The notes beneath the pieces were generated by a model. It saw only the letters and a list, made by a program, of their open reading frames with translations. It ran no database searches and was not told where the DNA came from. A DNA stretch of 64,000 bases, from contig NZ_CP011272.1 of assembly GCF_001610875.1 (NCBI RefSeq), forward strand, positions 3,825,988 through 3,889,987, in the 5' to 3' direction. Both the position numbers and the translations under genes were made by a program. This document shows positions 42,237 through 50,912 of the stretch, piece by piece. How positions within the stretch are numbered: the first letter of the stretch is position 1; each line of letters starts with the position of its first letter. This DNA comes from Pirellula sp. SH-Sr6A (GTDB lineage: Bacteria; Planctomycetota; Planctomycetia; Pirellulales; Pirellulaceae).

Positions 42237-44050
42237 GGGTGCATTTGCTTTTATGGCCTAAAGCTAGCATGTCTTGTTTGATGCTAGCAAACAGTGTTGC
42301 GACGGCTTTCGCATTATAATGATCACTACCGCTTACCGTGCTGTGATGATTGGGGTTTCTTCCCAACGACACGGAGGCGATCATGCGAAGGTGGAATGTG
42401 TTCGACCGCGTAGGACCTGAAGTCAATAATCCCAATCAAACAATGGGGATGTTTCTTGCCGAGGCGTATCAAAAAATTGCCCAGCTACAAGTGATTCTCA
42501 ACAACGACCCCATGCAAATGGAGTTCGTCGAACAGCAGGTCAAAGAATTGTTCGACCTCGGAGCGGGGCTGTGTCTTACTGGGATGATTGCCAATTCCAT
42601 GAATTCCAAGGAGCACGGTAAGCGTTGCGAGGAAACACGATTGGAATACGCAATACCGCTGCGAGCTGGACATGAACGACAAGTCGAAGTCCATCTCGGC
42701 GCTGGCCATATCAGCTACGCAGCTACCCTCTACTGTCAACCGAAATCTCCAGCCGCAAGTCGCGAAGATCATACGCCGGGACTCGATATCGATCTAAGCC
42801 AGTATGGCTTTTCAGAGAACGTTTCTCCTTGGCTTGTATCGAAAGTGTGTCGGACAGTGGCGTTGGCCCCATCGCTTGATCAAGCATACGTCGAATTGCA
42901 ACGAGACGGTATTCAGTTAACGCGAACAACGATCGACCGTATCGTCTCTCGCGCAGGATCGGAATCCCTAACCGTCCGGGAACGAATGCTGGAGCAATTT
43001 GAGCGCGGCGATATGAAGCAAGGTTGCGAATTCACTGGAAGGCGAGTATCGGTGCAAATTGACGGTGGCCGGACGAGAACACGCGGCGTCCTGGAATGGA
43101 TCGATCCTGTGGAAAACTTTGGAAAAACCCAATCGCAAGTCACAGGCGAGCTAAGTGCGGGACGCTCCAAGGAAACGCGTAGATCCAGTCGTTTTCAGGC
43201 CGATTGGCGAGAACCAAAACTGCTAATCATCTACGCGCACGATGACAATGGACGAAGAGACGAAGCGGTTCGAGTTCTGATCGATGGCTCATTCGGTGAC
43301 GCGGACTATATGGAACGACTAATCAGCATGCACCTCCATCGCTTGGGAGCCAATAAAGCAAAGACGATTACGTTCAATAGCGACGGTGCGACTTGGATCT
43401 GGGGACGGATCGATTCGATACTTGCTAAAGCGAAGGTGGAATCCGCAGTGGTTGTCAATCAAGTGCTTGACGTGTGCCACGCCGTAGAGAACCTAGGCAA
43501 AGCCCTCCAGCCCTTGGATCGTTCTTTGAATGCTGCTGGGGAAAGTGAACCATCGAATTCCAATGAACTGCGAAGTCGATTGCGAGATGGTCAATGGTCG
43601 CAGGTTGTCGAAGTGCTCACTGCTCGGCTAAGTCAGGCCGAGGATCTATCCTCTGCCGATCGATCAGAAATCAAACGAGTCATCGAATACATTCGTAGCC
43701 ACGGGGAGGCAGGACGCCTGGGCTATCCGAAGTTCAAGCTGATGGGACTCCCACTTGGAAGTGGATCGATTGAGAGCGCGATACGTCGAGTGATCAATCT
43801 TCGGATGAAGAACAGCGGAACGTTTTGGCGAATTCAAAAGGCAGAGAAGATACTTACGATCCGATCATCGATACTGAGTGGCAGATGGGATGATGACCGA
43901 GCGGTGGTCAAGTACGAAATGAAGCGGAACCGAAAGCAAGCACTCCCAAAACTTGACGAGTCGCCAAGACCGAAATCCGATGCGCGTCAAAGAACTCAGA
44001 AATCTCAATGATTACCACACCGCAAAAGTGCCATAAAAGCAAATGCACCC
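42237..44050 (+). mobile_element. Intact 1814-bp ISKra4-like insertion sequence
   Basis: Bounded by perfect 21-bp terminal inverted repeats at 42237-42257 (starting GGGTGCATTTGCTTTTATGG) and 44030-44050 (its reverse complement). Both outer sides carry CCCGATAGC (42228-42236 and 44051-44059), a 9-bp target duplication. It contains one transposase gene. Removing element and one duplicate restores CCCGATAGCAGGCACCCACC, the repeat unit of this region, so it jumped into a pre-existing repeat. Confidence 0.92.
42383..44011 (+). CDS. ISKra4-like DDE transposase
   Basis: 542 residues from the ATG at 42383, with GGAGG about 6 bases upstream. The frame is open from 42350. The VSVQIDGGRTRTRG block carries the first catalytic Asp, FNSDGATWIWGRID the second, and MGLPLGSGSIESAIRRVINLRMK holds the Glu, in the order and spacing of ISKra4-type transposases. 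VLDVCHAVENLGKAL is a further family segment. All three acidic residues are present and the gene fills the element between its inverted repeats, so the element may be functional. The family name is by memory of the motif pattern; related UPF0236/ISAzo13-like groups are the alternatives. Confidence 0.87.
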   Translation: MRRWNVFDRVGPEVNNPNQTMGMFLAEAYQKIAQLQVILNNDPMQMEFVEQQVKELFDLGAGLCLTGMIANSMNSKEHGKRCEETRLEYAIPLRAGHERQVEVHLGAGHISYAATLYCQPKSPAASREDHTPGLDIDLSQYGFSENVSPWLVSKVCRTVALAPSLDQAYVELQRDGIQLTRTTIDRIVSRAGSESLTVRERMLEQFERGDMKQGCEFTGRRVSVQIDGGRTRTRGVLEWIDPVENFGKTQSQVTGELSAGRSKETRRSSRFQADWREPKLLIIYAHDDNGRRDEAVRVLIDGSFGDADYMERLISMHLHRLGANKAKTITFNSDGATWIWGRIDSILAKAKVESAVVVNQVLDVCHAVENLGKALQPLDRSLNAAGESEPSNSNELRSRLRDGQWSQVVEVLTARLSQAEDLSSADRSEIKRVIEYIRSHGEAGRLGYPKFKLMGLPLGSGSIESAIRRVINLRMKNSGTFWRIQKAEKILTIRSSILSGRWDDDRAVVKYEMKRNRKQALPKLDESPRPKSDARQRTQKSQ

Positions 44051-44136
44051 CCCGATAGCAGGCACCCACCTAACGAGAGAGGGAAATAAGAGGCACCCAC
44101 CTTTTGGGGGGAGGAGGGAAATAGAAGGCACCCACC
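44051..44136 (+). repeat. REP-like array, third block
   Basis: Begins with the right copy of the 9-bp duplication (CCCGATAGC, 44051-44059), then cores GGCACCCACC at 44061, 44092 and 44127, all on the same strand as the other blocks. These follow directly on the IS right end and belonged to the same array as the second block before the insertion. Confidence 0.82.
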
Positions 44137-44512
44137 TTTTGGGGGGAGGGAACGTGGCGCCCAGGTATAGGGAGAGTTTCCAGAATGCTTGGGAACATCG
44201 TGGCAGCGGGCGCGCGGTCAGCCATTCGTTTGATCCGTTTTGCGATCAGCCCTGCAGATCGTTCAAGGGAAAGCAAACGCTTTCCACGATTGTTCGCGGG
44301 TGCTTTATGACGGCGTTACAGGATGGTACGCGCTTGACTGTTAGCTGAAATGGAGCAACAGACTTGCGGGATGCCTCTTTATTGAGGAACAGTTCGCTTG
44401 CGGGGCGATAGGACTCAACCGCCGTCTACGAGTTGCCGAGCGGTGTGCATCCATCGCAAAGGTAGCCATTGTGAAGAACGATCGCGACGGTCCTTCGTTC
44501 TCCAACCGCTGT
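44137..44512. other. Non-coding stretch after the mobile region
   Basis: About 375 bases between the last repeat and the TolC-like gene. No family-like frame on either strand. It could hold the decayed remains of a gene that once followed the TolC gene, but nothing in the translation supports a name. Confidence 0.4.
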
Positions 44513-46018
44513 TTATTGCTGACTGAAGGCTTGATCGCGGAGCGAAGCGTCGCCGCTATTGTCCTGAATCGGGTCGAAAGCTCCGGTCAATCCAAAGTTC
44601 TCGACGCTCGTTTGTGCCAACAGAAGATCTCGTTCTGCATCGATGGCTTGAAGGCGGAGTTCGAAGTAGGTCCGGCGAATGATCAGAACTTCCAAGAAGT
44701 CCGTTTCGCCTGCTACATAGGCTTGGTTAGCCAGATCGAGCGATTGTTGGATATCGGGAAGGAGTTGTTCGCGATAGCGAATCAATGCGGCCTTTGCAGA
44801 TTCGTAGTTTCCTGACAACCTTCCCACTCGAGCGCGCAGAGCTCTATCGATTCGCTCCACCTCCAATTGCGCGATGTTGTAATCGGCTTGGGCTGCCGCG
44901 ATGTTACCTTGATTGCGATTGTGCGTATTCAGGGGCGCGGAGACCTGGGTGTTGATCATCCCCGACTCGGTTCCATTATCGACACCAGCGCCAATCTGAA
45001 ATGTTAAGTTCGGTGTCGCTTGCACGTTCTGCCTTCGAAGATTGGCCGAGGCTCTTTCGAGATTCGCCGTAGCCACTTGAAACTCTGGATTCGTTCCGCG
45101 AAGCTGAACAAGCATCGCGTCCCAATCGATCGAATCGACCGGTGCAGCGAGTTGTCCAGAAACTTCAGACGGATTGATCTGTGGGATACCAACTAAGGCA
45201 GCTAACTCAGCCGCATATCCATTCGCCAACGCACGGGCCTGCTCCTGTTGCATTCGGATTTGATTCCATTGGGTGCTTGCCTGGAGGACATCGATTTGCG
45301 ACCCCTCTTTGGCCTGCTTGCGCAATTCCGTCAACTCCAAGGCCTTCCGCGATGCATCCGTGAATTCAGCCAATGCTACCTCTTTGGTCCGGGCCGCCAG
45401 CAACTGAAAATAGGCAGTGCGTACATCCGCGAGAATCCTGCTTCGCTGCGACTCCACCTCGCTGAGCTGGCCTCGGACTCGAGCGTTGACTACACGCCGG
45501 CTCCACTGCAGCTTGTCTCCAGTGACAAACTCGCGTTCCAGAAATAGGGTGTGCTGATCGGTCCCTTGGTCCGCCAGCTGTTGCCCCGAGTATCCTAAAT
45601 TCGGATTGGGTCGCAGACTGACCTGCTGTCGATAGCCAGCGGCCTTGCAAGCGCTCCACTCAAGCTGCCGAAGTGTAGGACTATTTTGAATAGCAAGATC
45701 TTCCAATTCCTCAAGACGAAGGTTCGCGGTCGAAGTTGTATCGAGAGTAACTTCCTTGGCGATTGCTAACGCTTCGAAGGCCGCAGGCTGCACAGCTGAG
45801 GGTTCTTTCACCACAGCAGGTACTGTTGCATCAGCCACACGCGCTTGCGGAACCGGCTCGCTTTGTATATCCACCGATTTGGACCAGGGAGCAAAGTTCG
45901 GGAATTTCATCGATGGCCCTGTCTTACCGGCCGTTGCGCACCCAATCGTTGGTATCAACAACCCCATCAGCAGACTGCGTCGAAACCATTCGGATTTGGA
46001 AGTTGGCTTTGCTTGCAT
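44513..46018 (-). CDS. TolC-family outer-membrane efflux lipoprotein
   Basis: 501 residues. The N-terminus ends in LLMGLLIPTIGC, a lipoprotein signal with the Cys at about residue 27. Two OEP repeats are visible, each a long pair of coiled helices (LRLEELEDLAIQNSPTLRQLEW... and FQVATANLERASANLRRQNVQATPN...), with a C-terminal helix LDLANQAYVAGETDFLEVLIIRRTYFELRLQAIDAERDL. These form the outer-membrane channel and tunnel of efflux or type I secretion systems, such as heavy-metal RND pumps. No membrane-fusion or RND gene lies next to it; the mobile region begins just past its stop. Confidence 0.9.
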   Translation of the reverse strand: MQAKPTSKSEWFRRSLLMGLLIPTIGCATAGKTGPSMKFPNFAPWSKSVDIQSEPVPQARVADATVPAVVKEPSAVQPAAFEALAIAKEVTLDTTSTANLRLEELEDLAIQNSPTLRQLEWSACKAAGYRQQVSLRPNPNLGYSGQQLADQGTDQHTLFLEREFVTGDKLQWSRRVVNARVRGQLSEVESQRSRILADVRTAYFQLLAARTKEVALAEFTDASRKALELTELRKQAKEGSQIDVLQASTQWNQIRMQQEQARALANGYAAELAALVGIPQINPSEVSGQLAAPVDSIDWDAMLVQLRGTNPEFQVATANLERASANLRRQNVQATPNLTFQIGAGVDNGTESGMINTQVSAPLNTHNRNQGNIAAAQADYNIAQLEVERIDRALRARVGRLSGNYESAKAALIRYREQLLPDIQQSLDLANQAYVAGETDFLEVLIIRRTYFELRLQAIDAERDLLLAQTSVENFGLTGAFDPIQDNSGDASLRDQAFSQQ

Positions 46019-46180
46019 ACGATGAACTCCTAAACGAACACTTGTAGCCGTGGAGGTATCGGTGTTTCTCGTGCAAGGATCGCAAACCCAACCCGCTTTC
46101 TTGCGCGGGGCCTGTCGCGGCGCACCAAAGAAAACGCACAGTCGTTTAACTCACGTGGAAATGCTAGCTACTCAGAAACG

Positions 46181-47086
46181 CTAGCGTAATGCGCGAATCC
46201 GTGCAGAGAGATCGGGGCTATCGGAGTTTTGCTTGGCAACCCATGTGATATTCGCAGCGGCTTTGGTGGCCTCGAAGCCGCCAATGGTCTCAATCAGACC
46301 GAGTTCGTAGGCAAGCCGGTCCGAATGACCGGGGAGAATGACGCGCCAATCAAAGGGGATCTTGCCCGGCCGTAGCTTGTTCACATGTTGCACCAAATTC
46401 GTCGTGCAGTTGTTTCGGAGCGTGTCATAGAACTCGGGCTCTCGTTGTAGCTTATTGGCGCGCGCGAGCATATCTACCAGCAAGTCTTGTACTTGATCGG
46501 GGGTCGCTCTGCCGCGATACAGATAGACCTCCACATTGCGTACATTGGTCCTGAGGGGAATGACATCTCTTTCGTCGGCGATAACGTACATCAATTCGAA
46601 ACGATTCGATGCACCACGTAGAGGAGAGTACGACTCCCCTTCATCGAGCCTAGCTTCCACGGAGATGGCAAAGTGCTGGCCATTGGCAAGCCCGAAGCTG
46701 AGCATCGTGTGCGCGAGCAGGGTCGTTTCGCGAAAAGGAACGACAATGAAATCGATCGTTCTAACATCTTGGAGTTGGAACCGAAGATCATAATGCCTGA
46801 CGTCGTAATCATGCTCGCTTCGATAGCGGCAATCGCGTACATGACGGATCGTTATCTCGCTCCCATCGAATTCTGCAAAAGGGAGAATTGTTAAATCGGG
46901 GCGCCAGATTCGATCCATCGACTTGGGGATTTGGCGATTCGGACGAAGCGTTCCAAGAATCCCTTGGGAGTCCGAGCTTCGAGGCTCGATCCAGCGTCCT
47001 GTGCAGCCCGAGACCAAGACAAAACACGTGGCCCATGATACGAAGCGAGCGAGCATCCGTGCGATGGGAATAGCTTCTCGTTTCAT
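46181..47086 (-). CDS. DUF4105 lipoprotein
   Basis: 301 residues from an ATG at 47086, with GGAGG 4-5 bases upstream; the frame opens at 47155. MLARFVSWATCFVLVSGC gives a lipoprotein signal with a Cys at about 28. The mature part fits DUF4105, which resembles a papain-like cysteine-protease fold: RETTLLAHTMLSFGL and EFYDTLRNNCTTNLVQHVN are its landmark segments, with the Cys in RNNCTTN and a His earlier (LAHTML). The family's activity is not known to me. It stands alone between the TolC gene and the fasciclin gene. Confidence 0.82.
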   Translation of the reverse strand: MKREAIPIARMLARFVSWATCFVLVSGCTGRWIEPRSSDSQGILGTLRPNRQIPKSMDRIWRPDLTILPFAEFDGSEITIRHVRDCRYRSEHDYDVRHYDLRFQLQDVRTIDFIVVPFRETTLLAHTMLSFGLANGQHFAISVEARLDEGESYSPLRGASNRFELMYVIADERDVIPLRTNVRNVEVYLYRGRATPDQVQDLLVDMLARANKLQREPEFYDTLRNNCTTNLVQHVNKLRPGKIPFDWRVILPGHSDRLAYELGLIETIGGFEATKAAANITWVAKQNSDSPDLSARIRALR

Positions 47087-47323
47087 GGGGCCTCCAACCG
47101 CTGGATCGCTTCTAGGAAGCGGCAAGTGATAGCACTTGTAGGAATGCGGGGTCAAGATGGATCATCTACGTCGCTTCTCCCTCCTCGTGATTTCAATTAA
47201 CAAATTCTTGAATCCAGCCGGTTGACACCGCCGTACAATCCCCACGATGGCTCGCGACCGTTAGTTCCAGTTACCAATCGGTAACCGATCATTTCTCCAG
47301 ATCAAACGTAGTGGATTGCAAGA

Positions 47324-48214
47324 ATGAAGACAAAAATTTTCGGTATGGCGTTAGCTTCTTTCGTTGGTTTCAGCTCCTTCGTGTTGGCTGAAAAGAATAT
47401 TGTTGAAACCGCTGTTGAGGCTGGTAGCTTCAAGACCTTGGCGGCCGCGCTGACCGCTGCAGATTTGGTTGACGCAGTGAAGGGGCCTGGTCCTTTCACT
47501 GTCTTCGCACCTACTGATGAAGCATTCGCAAAGCTTCCTAAGGGGACTGTCGAAACGTTGCTCAAGCCAGAAAACAAGAGCAAGCTGCAAGACATCTTGA
47601 AGTACCATGTTGTCAGCGGCAAAGTCATGGCCGCAGACGTCGTCAAGGTCAAGGGAGCGGTTGCTCTCAACGGGCAACGTATCGATGTGAAGGTCGATGG
47701 TGGCAAGGTCAGCGTTGACAATGCAAATGTTGTGAAAACCGATATTGGTTGCACCAATGGTGTGATTCACGTCATCGATTCCGTGATCCTTCCTGCTTCC
47801 GATCCGATTCCTGCAGTTGCTGACAAAGCAGGTAAGTTTAAGACATTGCTGGCAGCGGTCAAAGCTTCTGGATTGGCTGAAGCATTGAGTGGCGAAGGTC
47901 CTTTCACCGTCTTCGCACCTACCGACGAAGCCTTCGCAAAGATCCCATCTGCAACCCTCAACGATTTGCTCAAGCCTGAGAACAAGGAAAAGCTGGCCAC
48001 GATTCTGAAGTACCACGTGGTATCGGGACGAGTTTACTCTGAAGCCGCTGTTGCTGCCAAGTCTGCGAACACCCTCCAAGGTGCTGCTGTTGCGATCAAG
48101 GCAACCGACAAGGGTGCGTTCGTCAATGATGCCAAGATCATCGCAACCGACGTCGACGCGTCGAACGGTGTGATCCACATCATCGATTCGGTGATTATGC
48201 CCCCAGCCAAGTAA
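47324..48214 (+). CDS. Secreted protein with two fasciclin (FAS1) domains
   Basis: 296 residues: signal peptide ([23 protein letters not shown] begins it), then two FAS1 domains at about 25-155 and 160-296. Each has the H1 box ([15 protein letters not shown] and [15 protein letters not shown]) and the YH/H2 region ([44 protein letters not shown]). FAS1 domains mediate adhesion. The two halves are very alike, pointing to internal duplication. Codons are markedly T-ending and AAG-rich, unlike the neighbours, suggesting high expression or a distinct origin. A strong terminator follows at 48262-48291. Confidence 0.93.
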   Translation: MKTKIFGMALASFVGFSSFVLAEKNIVETAVEAGSFKTLAAALTAADLVDAVKGPGPFTVFAPTDEAFAKLPKGTVETLLKPENKSKLQDILKYHVVSGKVMAADVVKVKGAVALNGQRIDVKVDGGKVSVDNANVVKTDIGCTNGVIHVIDSVILPASDPIPAVADKAGKFKTLLAAVKASGLAEALSGEGPFTVFAPTDEAFAKIPSATLNDLLKPENKEKLATILKYHVVSGRVYSEAAVAAKSANTLQGAAVAIKATDKGAFVNDAKIIATDVDASNGVIHIIDSVIMPPAK

Positions 48215-48261
48215 GTTTGGACGGATTGGATTGCGATTCCATCGTCTGTTCCATATTCAAG

Positions 48262-48291
48262 AAGGGTAGGTTTTTGACCTACCCTTTTTTT
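48262..48291 (+). terminator. Rho-independent terminator after the FAS1 gene
   Basis: AAGGGTAGGT (48262-48271) pairs with ACCTACCCTT over a TTTTG loop, followed by a T-run. It is directed to the plus strand; the minus strand lacks a T-run, so the convergent WD40 gene ending at 48353 must stop otherwise. Confidence 0.88.
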
Positions 48292-48352
48292 ATAGATAAC
48301 GCCTAGCAGATTCGACCCACTCCACGAAGCAACTTCTTCGCACAGCGTCCCA

Positions 48353-49462
48353 TTATGTAACAGGTTGCTTGAGAGCGTACGTTTCGAGATACCCGAAGTC
48401 GGGAAACTTTCCATCTTTGGGCTGCGGCTGGCCTTGCATGCCAGCCAAATAAAGGGTCGCTCCATCGCGGCTAAATCGCGCCTGGGTAATTCGCATTCCT
48501 GTCTTGGCCTGCCCGATCAATTCACCCGACTTGCCATCGAATACTCCAAGATTCCAATTGCCTCCCCTCAGTCGCCCTGCCATAACAAAAAGATGCCCCT
48601 GGGGATTCCATGCGAGCGTTTCCATTAGACCTTCACCCGTTTGATCATCTTTGGATTCCGCGACCTTCTCTACCGGATTCGCCCGCCAAGCAAATTTTTG
48701 CCATCGCTGTTTTCCGTTCCCGGCCATCGGATCCACCATCTCCCCCATGCCGGCTGCGTACAGCGTTTCACTATCTGGCGAAAACGAGACAGCGTAGATT
48801 CCGCCGATATAGCAGTGGCTCTTGATCACTCCCCAACTGGAAAAAGCCGGTGTCCTCCAGCGTGCCAATTCTTTTCCGGTTGTCAATTCCCAGACCGCCA
48901 AATCGCCCATCAGATTTCCCGCCGCAACGAATCGAGAGCTGGCGTCGATTGCAACACATTGCACCGATGGCAGCATGTGCATGGCGTGCACCGTTTCTCC
49001 GGTGGCGGCATCGAACACCCTGACGGTTGGCTCTTCCGAAGGAAGTGGCTCGTATTTTTCCGAGCCTGCCAAATATTGACCGGTTACGGAAGCGACCCAC
49101 TTTTCGTCGGGAGACATCGCCATATCCCATGACCAAAACGGGTGGATCTTTTTTTCAAGACTGAGGGGTAGTTCCGTCTGAGAGGGACTCGGATCCATTG
49201 ACCGGACGTGAAGGGTGCCGTCATAGGCCGCAGTGATCAGAGATTTCGAACTTTTGCGAATCGCGATGCTGGAAACGTAGCTGGCGTGGGAACCGATCCG
49301 AATGGGTTTCGGTTTGGGTCCGTCTGTTTCCACCGGAATTTCGCAGCGGTAGATGCCATCCATGCAAGCGGTAAATACGCTGCCTGAATCCTCCTCCACC
49401 GCGATATCAAGAATTCCCATTGGAAATTGGATGCGGCGCGTGCGGGTGAGTTCGATAGACAT
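48353..49462 (-). CDS. WD40 beta-propeller protein
   Basis: 369 residues with WD40-type repeats: VFTACMDGIYRCEIP, SLITAAYDGTLHVRSMDP, VRVFDAATGETVHAMHMLPSVQCVAIDASSRFVAAGNLMGDLAVWELTTGKEL, YAVSFSPDSETLYAAGM, FSRDGATLYLAGM. It forms a six- or seven-bladed propeller and carries no visible signal peptide. Such proteins bind partners; no enzymatic residues are seen. It follows the DUF1501 gene by 39 bases and the DUF1549/DUF1553 gene lies before that, an arrangement repeated many times in planctomycete genomes and probably one transcript. The partner complex and its substrate are not known to me. Confidence 0.85.
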   Translation of the reverse strand: MSIELTRTRRIQFPMGILDIAVEEDSGSVFTACMDGIYRCEIPVETDGPKPKPIRIGSHASYVSSIAIRKSSKSLITAAYDGTLHVRSMDPSPSQTELPLSLEKKIHPFWSWDMAMSPDEKWVASVTGQYLAGSEKYEPLPSEEPTVRVFDAATGETVHAMHMLPSVQCVAIDASSRFVAAGNLMGDLAVWELTTGKELARWRTPAFSSWGVIKSHCYIGGIYAVSFSPDSETLYAAGMGEMVDPMAGNGKQRWQKFAWRANPVEKVAESKDDQTGEGLMETLAWNPQGHLFVMAGRLRGGNWNLGVFDGKSGELIGQAKTGMRITQARFSRDGATLYLAGMQGQPQPKDGKFPDFGYLETYALKQPVT

Positions 49463-49501
49463 AGGGAGATTGCAGGAAACGATACGAAGGAGGATGGATA
49501 A

Positions 49502-50872
49502 CTAGGCCAACAATTCTGCGATCGGCGCAGCGTCTTTTTCGACGCGGTTGAAGGTCGGGAAGTCGGGGAGGTTGTAGGTCTCATAGGGATCCAGTCCGAG
49601 GGCTGTATAAATCGTCGCAAACAGTCTCCGTTGATCGACGGGACTGTCCGAGACTGCCATTCCATTCTCATCGGTCGATCCATAAACCACTCCCTTCTTG
49701 ATTCCACACCCCGCCATCGCCAAACTCCATGCGTTTGGGAAATGGTCGCGTCCCCTCGCTTCGTTCAGCCAAGGCGTTCGTCCAAACTCGCCCATGATGA
49801 GGACCAAGGTATCGTCGAGCATCCCTCGCTCCTCCAAATCGTGGATCAGATGGAACACGATGCGATCCAACTCAGGGACCAGCATCTGGTGGGTTTCGTG
49901 ATTAAGAACATGGCAGTCCCATGGCATTCCATTGGCCACCATCACAAAGGTGGATCCATTTTCAATCAGGTGCCTAGCGAGAAGCGTGTGCATTCCAAAG
50001 GTTCCGGGCCCGTACTTCGCGCGATCGGTCGGAGGCAATGCATCGAGATCGAACAAGGGTGCTGCCTGCATCAATCCCTTCACCCGCTCATAGACTGCGT
50101 TGTAGGAACCTATCGCCGCCGATCGATGATCATTTTCGAATTTCTTGCTTAGAAAGGCACGTACCGCTTCGCGATCGGCATGATCTGCAGCGGATAGCCC
50201 AGCGGGTAACTCGGTGTTTTCGATCTTGTACTGACCACCGAAGCGGACTGGACCATATTCAGCCCCAAGCCATCCAGCCCAGTTCGCCGCTTTGAAGGAT
50301 TTGAATTCATTCCCTTCTGGACAAGGATCGAGCAACACAAACTGCGGAACGGGACTATCCAGTTGCCCCAACTGCTGCGCCAGTACCGAACCGAGAATGG
50401 GTCGCGTGAACGGGGGGCGAGGGGGCTCACCGCGTGTGAGCAAATCGATCCCTTGAAAGTGCTCGCTCGCATCGGTCGACATCGAACGCACGACCGCTAA
50501 CTTATCGAGGATCGTCGCGCACTTGGGCATCAACTCGCTAATTCGGACTCCGGGAATACAAGTCGGGATTGTCCCGAATGGACCACTGGTCGGTCGTCCC
50601 GGCTTGGGATCCCATGTCTCGAACTGGCTTGGAGCACCGCAAAGCCAAAGCAATATGCACTTCTTTCCTCGCTTCGTCGCACTCTCGGCAAAGGTGGGTA
50701 CGCTGAAAAGGCTTTGGAAACTGGCGACGGATGCAGCGCCCGCTAAACTTCCTTGGAGAAAAAGCCTCCGGTGCAACCGATGGTCAATACTGCCGCACGG
50801 AGCGGTAACCGAAGACATCGGTTCCGATGACGGGCTCGGAAATCCTAGATTGTTGGTCGAAGCTCTTTCCAT
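49502..50872 (-). CDS. DUF1501 Tat-exported protein
   Basis: 456 residues; AAAGGGAAC lies about 8 bases before the ATG. A twin-arginine signal (DHRLHRRLFLQGSLAGAASVASF) precedes the DUF1501 core: ILLWLCGAPSQFETWDPKPG, HFQGIDLLTRGEPPRPP, TFVMVANGMPWDCHVLNHETH, MLDDTLVLIMGEFGRTPWLN, GRDHFPNAWSLAMAGCGIKKG. These blocks (an alkaline-phosphatase-like fold with metal-site Asp/His) are typical of planctomycete DUF1501 proteins, which are found next to DUF1549/DUF1553 partners, as here (40 bases downstream of that gene). Role: exported, function unknown. Confidence 0.93.
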   Translation of the reverse strand: MERASTNNLGFPSPSSEPMSSVTAPCGSIDHRLHRRLFLQGSLAGAASVASFQSLFSVPTFAESATKRGKKCILLWLCGAPSQFETWDPKPGRPTSGPFGTIPTCIPGVRISELMPKCATILDKLAVVRSMSTDASEHFQGIDLLTRGEPPRPPFTRPILGSVLAQQLGQLDSPVPQFVLLDPCPEGNEFKSFKAANWAGWLGAEYGPVRFGGQYKIENTELPAGLSAADHADREAVRAFLSKKFENDHRSAAIGSYNAVYERVKGLMQAAPLFDLDALPPTDRAKYGPGTFGMHTLLARHLIENGSTFVMVANGMPWDCHVLNHETHQMLVPELDRIVFHLIHDLEERGMLDDTLVLIMGEFGRTPWLNEARGRDHFPNAWSLAMAGCGIKKGVVYGSTDENGMAVSDSPVDQRRLFATIYTALGLDPYETYNLPDFPTFNRVEKDAAPIAELLA

Positions 50873-50912
50873 GTTCGTTTGTTCCCTTTAACAGGGCAAA
50901 ACTCATATTCAT

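Noticed and set aside
47215-47260. Sigma-70 promoter TTGACA...TACAAT before the FAS1 gene
   Set aside because: Both boxes are present but only 6 bases apart, so they cannot form one promoter; other spacings give poor matches.
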